Source of the DNA: Lysobacterales bacterium
GTDB lineage: Bacteria; Pseudomonadota; Gammaproteobacteria; Xanthomonadales; Marinicellaceae
NCBI GenBank assembly: GCA_015494035.1
Contig: WGBZ01000080.1
Span: 1 to 6,140 of the forward strand
Direction: 5' to 3'
DNA: 6,140 bases
Each line of letters starts with the position of its first letter. Positions within the stretch are counted from its first letter, which is position 1. The notes under the pieces were generated by a model, which was not told where the DNA came from, searched no databases, and saw only the letters and a list, made by a program, of their open reading frames with translations. Positions 1 to 4,955 of the stretch are shown here, piece by piece. The position numbers were made by a program, and so were the translations under genes.

Positions 1-516
1 GCGTAAACAGGCGCCCAGGTTGCGCGGGTCTTCGATGGAATCGAGCACCAACACCAGCGGCTTGTCCCAGCCCGGGGCGTCCTGGGCCAGGTCGCTTTCG
101 TCAGGGAAACGTTGGGGCTTGACCGCGGCCAGTACGCCCTGATGCCGCTGCCCGCATTTTTTATCGAGACTGGCTGCCGGTTTCTGTTCGCGGGTGATAC
201 CCAGGCTGGCGGCCAGCCGTTCCAGTTCCTGCACGCGGGGATTGCTGCTGTCAGCGGCCAGCCACAGGCTTTCCACAGCTTCGGGGCGGTTTTTGAGCAC
301 GCTGTGCACGGCGTGCACACCAAACACCCAGTCCCGCGTGCTGTCGTGGCTGCGCTGCCCGGCCGGTTTCGCCTTGGCCGCAGCCCCCCAGCTTTTGGGC
401 GGGCGGTTGCCGGCCCTGGCCTCGGCAGGTTTTTTGTCACCCCGTCGCGGCGTGCGAGCCTTTCTGTTGCCAGGGGCCGGGCGGGGCGCGGAACCAGGTT
501 TCTTTTTGCCCGCCAT
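1..516 (-). CDS. rlmB: 23S rRNA (guanosine-2251-2'-O)-methyltransferase RlmB, N-terminal part (runs off the left edge)
   Basis: This is a SpoU/TrmH-family (SPOUT) methyltransferase that uses SAM to 2'-O-methylate G2251 in the P-loop of 23S rRNA. The 172 codons present read in three parts. Residues 1-61 are a basic, Pro/Ala-rich extension with about 16 Lys/Arg. Residues 63-135 are the SpoU substrate-binding domain, starting DWVFGVHAVHSVLKNRPEAV and including RHQGVLAAVKP. From about 152 the methyltransferase domain begins, with LVLVLDSIEDPRNLGACLR carrying SPOUT motif 1 (N166, G168, R172); the SAM-binding knot lies outside the window. E. coli RlmB starts almost at the FGIHAV block, so the N-terminal extension is unusual. 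The start ATG (516-514) shares its A with the rnr stop codon (TGATG). No good Shine-Dalgarno precedes it, so translation is probably coupled to rnr. The identity is firm from the FG(I/V)HAV, HQG and DPRNLGACLR blocks and from the rnr neighbour. Confidence 0.93.
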   Translation of the reverse strand, partial: MAGKKKPGSAPRPAPGNRKARTPRRGDKKPAEARAGNRPPKSWGAAAKAKPAGQRSHDSTRDWVFGVHAVHSVLKNRPEAVESLWLAADSSNPRVQELERLAASLGITREQKPAASLDKKCGQRHQGVLAAVKPQRFPDESDLAQDAPGWDKPLVLVLDSIEDPRNLGACLR

Positions 517-2807
517 CAGGGGTTCAGCTTTTCCACAAACTCAAAGTCGATTTTGCGGGCATCCACGTCCACGCGAGCCACCCGCACCTTGAGGCGATCG
601 GCCATCTGGAACTGCAAACCGGTGCGCTCGCCCACCAGTTTGTGCTGGATGGGGTCGTGTTTGTAGTAGTCGTTGGGCAGGGAGGTGACGTGCACCAAGC
701 CGTCCACCAGGGTTTTGTCCAGGGAAACAAACAGACCAAAATGCGTCACGCCTGTGACCCGACCGGTAAACTCTTCGCCCACGTATTTTTCCATGTACAT
801 GCACTTGAGGCGGCTTTCCACATCGCGCGATGCCTTTTCCGCCCGTCGTTCGGTCATGGAACAATGCTCGCACATTTCTTCCATTTTCTCCGGCGAGTAC
901 AGGTACGGGCCTTTTTTGCCCCGGATGATGTAAGACAGGGCGCGATGCACCAGCAAGTCAGGGTAGCGGCGAATGGGCGAGGTGTAATGGGTGTAATCGT
1001 CCAGCGCGAGGCCAAAATGGCCACGGTTTTCCGGCTCGTAGGCCGCCAGCGACTGGGAACGCAGGATGACGGTTTCAATCAGCGGCTTGTCGGGGCGATC
1101 CTGCACTTTTTCCAGCAAGTGTTCAAAATCCTTGGGTGTGGGCGGGCTGTGGAATTCCGGTTTGATGCCAATGCCCTGCAGGAAGCTGACCAGGTCACCA
1201 AGCTTGGTTTCCGGCGGCGGCTCGTGCACGCGATAGGGCGAAGGCACTTTATTTTTCTCGATAAAGGCCGCCGCGCTGCGGTTGGCCGCGATCATGAAGT
1301 TTTCGATCAGCTTGTGCGCGTCATTGCGTTCATAAGGCACAATTTCGGCCACTTCACCGTTTTCATCAATGATGAAGTAGATGTCGGTGGAGGAGAATTC
1401 CAGCGCGCCCCGCCGGCGTTTTTCCTCTTCCATGGCACGATAGACTTTTTCCATCACCTGAACAGACTGAACCACTTCATCGGACCATTCTTCCGGGCGC
1501 TTGCCTTCGCTCAAAAACTCCCAGCAGGAGTCGTAGGTCATGCGGGCGTGCGAATGCATGACGCCCTGATAGAATTTGGTGCCCTTGATGTTGCCACCGG
1601 CATCCACTTCCATCTCGCACACCATGCAGCGGCGATCCACGCCCGGGTTCAGCGAACAGATGCCATTGGACAGTTCCAGCGGCAACATGGGAATGACCTT
1701 GTTGGGGAAATACACCGAGGTGCCGCGGTTATAGGCTTCTTCATCCAGCGCGCTACCGGGCTTGACGTAATGCGACACATCGGCGATGGCCACCAGCAGT
1801 TTCCAGTTGCCATTGGGAAGCACTTCGGCGTAAACCGCGTCATCAAAATCGCGCGCATCGGCCCCGTCAATGGTCACCAGCGGCAGCTGACGGATGTCCA
1901 CCACGCCGTCTTCAAAATCATCTTCGGTGACGCTTTGGGGGATTTTCCTGGCTTCTTCGAGAACGGCTTCAGGCCATTCCGATGGCAGGTTCTCAGTCGC
2001 CTGGGCCAGTTCCATGGCGGTTTCGTGGTTCATTTTCTTGCCCAACACCGCCACCACATCACCAATGGCCATGCGGTGACCGTCGGGGTAAGTCTTGATC
2101 AGGACAGTGACAAAATCGCCCTGTTTGGCGTTACCTACGCCCTCGGGGCGGATCAGGATGTCCTGCAGGCGCACGTTGTCAGGCGTGACGTAGCTGATGC
2201 CGTCTTCGGTTCTGAAGCGACCGGCCACGGTGCTGTGCGCACGTTCAATCACTTCGGCCACGTGCGCTTCCAGGCGGCCACGGCGCTGGCCAGGCTGCAC
2301 GGAAGCCAGCACAATATCACCGTCCATGACTTTTTTCATGCTGCGCGGCAGGATAAAGGCGTCGTCCTCGATTTCCGGTGACACCAGAAAGCCGTAGCCA
2401 TCGGCATGGGCTTCCACCCGGCCACGAATCAGGTCAACCTGTTTGCGCACGCCATAACCACGCTTGCGGTTGATAATGAGCTGCCCGGCATTGACCATGG
2501 CCTTCAGGCGGCGGCGCAGGGCTTCGAACTCTTCTTCGGTACGCACGCCGATTTTTTCGGCGATTTCTTTCAGGTTCAACCATTGCTTGTGTTGTGCCAG
2601 AAAATCCAGCAGCGCGCGGCGGCTGGGAACAGGATTGTCGTACTTGGCCGCTTCCAGGTGAAAGTCAGGATCGGGAATGTTGTAAGGATTTTTCACCGGG
2701 GCCTGCTTGCCCTCGGATTTCTTTTGACTGGAGTGCTTGTGTTTGGAGTTCTGGTTTTTGGAATTTCGCTTGGAGCCGTCCTGGCCTTTCTTGTCGTTTT
2801 TACTCAT
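516..2807 (-). CDS. rnr: Ribonuclease R (3'-5' exoribonuclease)
   Basis: RNase R degrades structured RNA processively from the 3' end. It works in mRNA decay, rRNA quality control and trans-translation-linked turnover. Domains in the 763 residues: a basic Lys/Asn/Ser-rich head (1-40), a winged-helix (about 62-120), two cold-shock OB folds (about 125-255), the RNB catalytic domain (about 305-635) and an S1 domain (about 678-756). The catalytic acidic cluster sits in TIDGADARDFDDA: D314, D320, D322 and D323, matching E. coli D272/D278/D280/D281. HYTSPIRRYPDLLVHR (607-622) is the conserved RNB signature. E. coli RNase R is 813 residues with a long Lys-rich tail after S1; this one stops at KIDFEFVEKLNP directly after S1 and has its basic patch at the N-terminus. 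The start is supported by an ACAAGG Shine-Dalgarno at 2820-2815, seven bases before the ATG. It is the first gene of the rnr-rlmB operon. RNase II is excluded by the N-terminal winged helix, the length and the rlmB linkage. Confidence 0.97.
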   Translation of the reverse strand: MSKNDKKGQDGSKRNSKNQNSKHKHSSQKKSEGKQAPVKNPYNIPDPDFHLEAAKYDNPVPSRRALLDFLAQHKQWLNLKEIAEKIGVRTEEEFEALRRRLKAMVNAGQLIINRKRGYGVRKQVDLIRGRVEAHADGYGFLVSPEIEDDAFILPRSMKKVMDGDIVLASVQPGQRRGRLEAHVAEVIERAHSTVAGRFRTEDGISYVTPDNVRLQDILIRPEGVGNAKQGDFVTVLIKTYPDGHRMAIGDVVAVLGKKMNHETAMELAQATENLPSEWPEAVLEEARKIPQSVTEDDFEDGVVDIRQLPLVTIDGADARDFDDAVYAEVLPNGNWKLLVAIADVSHYVKPGSALDEEAYNRGTSVYFPNKVIPMLPLELSNGICSLNPGVDRRCMVCEMEVDAGGNIKGTKFYQGVMHSHARMTYDSCWEFLSEGKRPEEWSDEVVQSVQVMEKVYRAMEEEKRRRGALEFSSTDIYFIIDENGEVAEIVPYERNDAHKLIENFMIAANRSAAAFIEKNKVPSPYRVHEPPPETKLGDLVSFLQGIGIKPEFHSPPTPKDFEHLLEKVQDRPDKPLIETVILRSQSLAAYEPENRGHFGLALDDYTHYTSPIRRYPDLLVHRALSYIIRGKKGPYLYSPEKMEEMCEHCSMTERRAEKASRDVESRLKCMYMEKYVGEEFTGRVTGVTHFGLFVSLDKTLVDGLVHVTSLPNDYYKHDPIQHKLVGERTGLQFQMADRLKVRVARVDVDARKIDFEFVEKLNP

Positions 2808-2833
2808 GGCTATGCCTTGTATTGGTTGGGTTC

Positions 2834-2842
2834 ATTCTAACA
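2834..2842 (-). promoter_or_regulatory. Probable extended -10 promoter for rnr-rlmB
   Basis: On the minus strand the sequence reads TGTTAGAAT, an extended -10 (TGn plus TAGAAT, 5/6 to TATAAT). It would start transcription near 2827 and give a leader of about 20 bases carrying the rnr Shine-Dalgarno. A CTGACA (2858-2853) lies upstream, but with only 13 bases between it is badly spaced for a -35, so activity would rest on the extended -10. An inverted repeat GCCACC/GGTGGC (2844-2849 and 2861-2866) covers the -35 region and could be a regulator site. Judged by eye only. Confidence 0.45.
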
Positions 2843-3125
2843 CGCCACCTTTTGTCAGCCGGTGGCCAATGCAGCAAAAAGCGGTGTCCATGTTTGGTTG
2901 GGTGTGAGACAAATATGGTGTCAGTGTCGCGATTTATCAACCTTCTGATATTCACACTCACAAGGACCAGATCATCAAGCATTTTGCATTGCAAACGTAA
3001 AGGGACTTTGCCATTGCCCATTACTCCTGGCAGGTTCGTATCCTGCTTGTTGCGCGATAAATTCCCCATTTTGACGACCGGCAGGCGGTTTAACGAAAAA
3101 AGTGCCCGAATCGATTTTTTAGGCG
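2843..3125. other. Divergent intergenic region between rnr and tRNA-Leu; no gene supported
   Basis: This stretch separates the divergent rnr and tRNA-Leu transcription units. Two open frames cross it: a plus frame reaching 3151 and a minus frame at 3069-2800 whose end overlaps the rnr start. Neither has a Shine-Dalgarno, recognisable domains or protein-like composition, so I do not call them. Visible small structures are the GCCACC/GGTGGC inverted repeat near the rnr promoter, a perfect 13-base palindrome TTTGCATTGCAAA at 2983-2995, and a hairpin at 3030-3046 shaped like a tRNA T-arm (stem GCAGG/CCTGC, loop TTCGTAT). None can be assigned a function from sequence alone. Confidence 0.5.
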
Positions 3126-3154
3126 TTGTTTTTGGTCAATGCTTTGGGTAGAAT
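3126..3154 (+). promoter_or_regulatory. Sigma-70 promoter of tRNA-Leu with a GC-rich discriminator
   Basis: The -35 TTGTTT (3126-3131) and -10 TAGAAT (3149-3154) are separated by 17 bases. Between the -10 and the likely start near 3161 lies ACGCGTC, a GC-rich discriminator of the kind found in growth-rate- and ppGpp-controlled stable RNA promoters. The predicted start is about eight bases before the mature tRNA 5' end, leaving a short leader for RNase P to remove. Confidence 0.65.
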
Positions 3155-3168
3155 ACGCGTCCTGCACT

Positions 3169-3255
3169 GCCGAGGTGGCGGAATTGGTAGACGCGCTAGC
3201 TTCAGGTGCTAGTGGGGGAAACCCCGTGGAGGTTCAAGTCCTCTCCTCGGCACCA
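3169..3255 (+). tRNA. tRNA-Leu(CAG)
   Basis: This 87-base class II tRNA decodes CUG. The acceptor strands GCCGAGG and CCTCGGC pair fully, followed by encoded ACCA (3252-3255). The D-arm region contains AATTGGTAGAC. The anticodon stem CTAGC/GCTAG is perfect and its loop TTCAGGT puts anticodon CAG at 3203-3205. The long variable arm folds as GGGG-AAA-CCCC, typical of leucine tRNAs. The T-arm has GAGG-TTCAAGT-CCTC. The gene is very close to E. coli tRNA-Leu1, including the block from the D-arm through the anticodon. It appears to be a single-gene transcription unit, divergent from rnr. Confidence 0.97.
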
Positions 3256-3295
3256 TGTTTGTTTTTCTTATCCGGCGGATCCCGCCAGACAAACA
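3256..3295 (+). terminator. Possible hairpin ending the tRNA-Leu transcript
   Basis: Immediately after the tRNA CCA, TGTTTG (3256-3261) can pair with CAAACA (3290-3295). Inside it, GGCGG (3274-3278) pairs with CCGCC (3282-3286) around a three-base loop. No T-tract follows, so this is not a classical intrinsic terminator. It may be a 3' processing or Rho-dependent end, or chance. Two CGGTCA copies follow at 3296 and 3306. Confidence 0.3.
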
Positions 3296-3366
3296 CGGTC
3301 AAATCCGGTCAGTGCAGCAACACCCCTTAAAAGTTGGTCGGCATTCTTTGTTCGCCTTACATTCCA

Positions 3367-3395
3367 TTGACTTCGCTACTTGAGTAAACACTAAT
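3367..3395 (+). promoter_or_regulatory. Candidate sigma-70 promoter for the small secreted protein gene
   Basis: TTGACT (3367-3372, 5/6 to the -35 consensus) is followed after 17 bases by ACTAAT (3390-3395, 4/6 to the -10 consensus). The start would fall near 3402, within the inverted repeat that follows, giving a leader of about 65 bases. The overlap with that repeat suggests a regulated promoter. Confidence 0.4.
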
Positions 3396-3415
3396 TTAAC
3401 AGCGTTTCTGTTAAA
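3395..3415. repeat. Perfect inverted repeat, operator-like or leader hairpin
   Basis: TTTAACAG (3395-3402) and CTGTTAAA (3408-3415) are perfect 8-base arms around CGTTT. CAC (3389-3391) and GTG (3416-3418) can extend the pairing past a three-base bulge. The repeat lies where the candidate -10 and start site are, a common position for a repressor operator. It could alternatively form a hairpin at the 5' end of the message. Confidence 0.5.
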
Positions 3416-3446
3416 GTGGGTGCAGTTTCGTCCCTAACCCCTTGAA

Positions 3447-3465
3447 TTTAACGCACTTTTAACGC
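3447..3465 (+). repeat. Two direct TTTAACGC repeats just upstream of the secreted protein start codon
   Basis: TTTAACGC occurs at 3447-3454 and 3458-3465, 11 bases apart, about one helical turn. The core TTTAAC is the same as in the arms of the inverted repeat upstream, about 52 bases (five turns) away. The second copy ends three bases before the ATG and occupies the place where a Shine-Dalgarno would be expected. It could be part of a regulator-binding array or affect translation. Confidence 0.4.
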
Positions 3466-3468
3466 CCC

Positions 3469-3876
3469 ATGAAAAAGACAACACTCACCAAAAACCTCAT
3501 TTTGGTCATGCGCTGCTGCCTTGTTGCCATACTGGCCGCTGTCAGTAGCCCATCCCTGGCGGGCATTGTCCTGACCCTGGACGGCAATGACTACACCGAC
3601 ATGAGCAGCAGTTTCATTGCCCCCAGTGATCGCACCGTTCACGTCCTGAGTGTCCCCAATCAACTGCCGTTGATCTGCGCACCAATGGGGCCGCCACAGG
3701 GCAACGCGGAAACCAGCCTCATCCTGCGACTGGATTACGTGGATATTCCCCTGTCGTCCAATGTGCAAATTAGCCGCCTAAACGGCAACACGGTGATCAC
3801 CGCCACCAGCGTTGATGGCAACCTGGTGTGCAACCCCAACACCAATGACGCGATTTACGGCAACAGTTTCGAATAA
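3469..3876 (+). CDS. Small secreted protein of unknown function with a signal peptide and an IYGNSFE tail
   Basis: I do not recognise this 135-residue protein. Residues 1-31 are a clear Sec signal peptide: basic n-region (MKKTTLTKN), hydrophobic core to about residue 25 (with C16 and C17), and a likely cleavage after S29-L30-A31. There is no lipobox cysteine at the cleavage point, so it is probably released to the periplasm or outside rather than lipidated. The mature part (about 104 residues) looks beta-rich and mildly acidic and has just two cysteines, C70 and C121, which could form a disulfide. It ends in DAIYGNSFE directly before the stop. From memory, this resembles the I-F-x-x-G-F-E tails of many secreted proteins in Xanthomonadales-like bacteria. 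Start choice: the ATG at 3469 gives the complete signal peptide; the in-frame ATG at codon 14 would lose the basic n-region. No Shine-Dalgarno is visible. The gene stands alone between a repeat-rich promoter and a strong terminator. Confidence 0.82.
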   Translation: MKKTTLTKNLILVMRCCLVAILAAVSSPSLAGIVLTLDGNDYTDMSSSFIAPSDRTVHVLSVPNQLPLICAPMGPPQGNAETSLILRLDYVDIPLSSNVQISRLNGNTVITATSVDGNLVCNPNTNDAIYGNSFE

Positions 3877-3898
3877 AGGCCATTCGCTTTCAGTACCC

Positions 3899-3925
3899 AA
3901 CGCCGGATTTTCCGGCGTTTTTTTT
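3899..3925 (+). terminator. Intrinsic terminator after the small secreted protein gene
   Basis: AACGCCGGA (3899-3907) pairs perfectly with TCCGGCGTT (3911-3919) around a TTT loop, and the 3' arm runs into eight consecutive T (3918-3925). It lies 22 bases after the stop codon. The opposite strand has no T-tract, so it works only for plus-strand transcription and separates this gene from pgeF. Confidence 0.93.
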
Positions 3926-3932
3926 GCCTCTT

Positions 3933-3985
3933 TTGCTCTGCCACTCATTTAGTAGTATTCTCTCCCTCATGTGCTAGGCTATCAT
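3933..3985 (+). promoter_or_regulatory. Promoter region of pgeF, exact elements uncertain
   Basis: After the terminator pgeF needs its own promoter. The best single -10 is TATCAT (3980-3985, 5/6), but it has no good -35 and would leave a leader of only about 12 bases. An alternative is TTGCTC (3933-3938) with TATTCT (3956-3961) at 17-base spacing. Both are weak by eye. Confidence 0.27.
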
Positions 3986-4004
3986 TTTAAATAGCTGGCA
4001 CCTT

Positions 4005-4760
4005 ATGCGCGCATTTTTCAGTCCTGACTGGGCCACTCCCGAGTCCGTATCCAGTGCACAAAGCCTGCGCACAGATGGTTTCAGCACCAGGCCCTATGAC
4101 AAGCTCAATCTGGGCGTTTTCAGCCCGGACCCCCAGGTTGAAAAGAACCTGCATCATTTCAGCCAGGTGGCCGGGCTGCCCCATGAACCGCGTTTTATGC
4201 AGCAGACCCACAGTTGCAAGGTGGTGGAACTGGGGCCGGAGCACGCCACTGCCACGCACGGATTTGCCAAAGCCGATGCCTGTTTGACCCGCACACCCGG
4301 CATTGTCTGCGGCGTGCTGACAGCCGATTGCGTGCCCGTGCTGATAAGCGACAACACAGGCAGCGTAGTGGCAGCCGTGCACGCGGGTTGGCGAGGACTA
4401 CATGGCGGCATTGTGGCCAAGACCCTGCAAGCCATGGACGTTTCCCCGAGCCGCCTGAGCGCCTGGATAGGCCCGGCCATTGGCTACAGCCATTACGCAG
4501 TGGATGCGGAGTTTCGGGAAAACTTCATCCACAAAGACCCGGCACTGGCAGCTTTTTTCTACTTTTCGGAGACCCATCAATGGCATGCCGACCTGAAGCG
4601 CATTGCCCGGCACCAGTTGCAGCAACTGGGTGTGGATCACATTGCCCAGTCGCCCTTGTGCACGCATGAAAACAAACACCTTTTTTTCTCTCACCGACGC
4701 GACAGCCAACGCCTGGGCGACACGGGCCGACAGGCCAGTCTGATCTGGATTGACTCATGA
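4005..4760 (+). CDS. pgeF: Peptidoglycan editing factor PgeF / YfiH (multicopper-oxidase-like laccase-domain family)
   Basis: This belongs to the YfiH/DUF152/LACC1 family, cytoplasmic single-domain zinc proteins. In E. coli, PgeF prevents L-serine replacing L-alanine in the peptidoglycan stem peptide. Family members have also been shown to act on purine nucleosides (phosphorylase and adenosine deaminase activity). The metal-site triad is present: H69 in QQTHS, C109 in LTADCVPV and H126 in AAVHAGWRG, equivalent to E. coli H71, C107 and H124. Other family blocks are YDKLNLGVFS (31-40), WIGPAIG (154-160), the region around C219-T220 (PLCTHEN) and a SHRRD...GRQASLIW end. At 251 residues it is slightly longer than the E. 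coli protein (243), mostly from a few extra residues (SQRLGD) near the C-terminus. The start fits family length, but the bases before the ATG hold no convincing Shine-Dalgarno. It precedes clpB as in E. coli; the rluD gene usual upstream there is absent here. Confidence 0.95.
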   Translation: MRAFFSPDWATPESVSSAQSLRTDGFSTRPYDKLNLGVFSPDPQVEKNLHHFSQVAGLPHEPRFMQQTHSCKVVELGPEHATATHGFAKADACLTRTPGIVCGVLTADCVPVLISDNTGSVVAAVHAGWRGLHGGIVAKTLQAMDVSPSRLSAWIGPAIGYSHYAVDAEFRENFIHKDPALAAFFYFSETHQWHADLKRIARHQLQQLGVDHIAQSPLCTHENKHLFFSHRRDSQRLGDTGRQASLIWIDS

Positions 4761-4861
4761 CCCGGCTATTAAATAATCGCCATCATGTCTAAACAACCTG
4801 GCCTGGCAAGCCCTTTTTACCCCCAGAAAAGCAAAAAAACCGTCAGATTCACCGGCCCAGT

Positions 4862-4889
4862 GTTGAATTTATTCCATCCGCCCCCATTT
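4862..4889 (+). promoter_or_regulatory. Sigma-32 (RpoH) heat-shock promoter of clpB
   Basis: GTTGAAT (4862-4868, 5/7 to CTTGAAA) is followed after 13 bases by CCCCATTT (4882-4889, full match to CCCCATnT). Transcription would begin near 4896, giving a leader of about 60 bases that is A-rich and looks unstructured. clpB is a classic RpoH target, so position and gene agree with the motif. Confidence 0.88.
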
Positions 4890-4955
4890 ACGCGGCAGAC
4901 TGAAAAGTAATCAACAACACAACGAAAAACACACTGAAAAATATCGGGGAGAGAC

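Noticed and set aside
112..666. Plus-strand open frame opposite rlmB and the end of rnr
   Set aside because: Antisense to rlmB, whose family motifs are clear; the translation has low-complexity shadow composition.
642..2381. Long plus-strand open frame of 579 codons opposite rnr
   Set aside because: It lies entirely antisense to a confident RNase R gene, is unusually rich in His/Phe/Gly/Val, has no Shine-Dalgarno and shows no domain. It is a codon-bias shadow.
2800..3069. 89-codon minus-strand open frame upstream of rnr
   Set aside because: It overlaps the rnr start and promoter, has no Shine-Dalgarno and no recognisable domain.
3169..3255. tRNA-Leu as an attachment site for an integrated element
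   Set aside because: No repeat of the tRNA 3' end and no integrase gene are present within the window.
3139..3330. 63-codon plus-strand open frame over tRNA-Leu
   Set aside because: The stretch AELVDALASGASGGNPVEV is the well-known conceptual translation of a tRNA-Leu gene, not a protein.
4757..4792. Eleven-codon open frame overlapping the pgeF stop (ATGA)
   Set aside because: Too short, without a Shine-Dalgarno or recognisable features; the overlap is likely chance.
4799..4818. Possible pgeF terminator (GGC/GCC followed by TTTTT)
   Set aside because: Only about three base pairs can form before the T-run, too weak for an intrinsic terminator.
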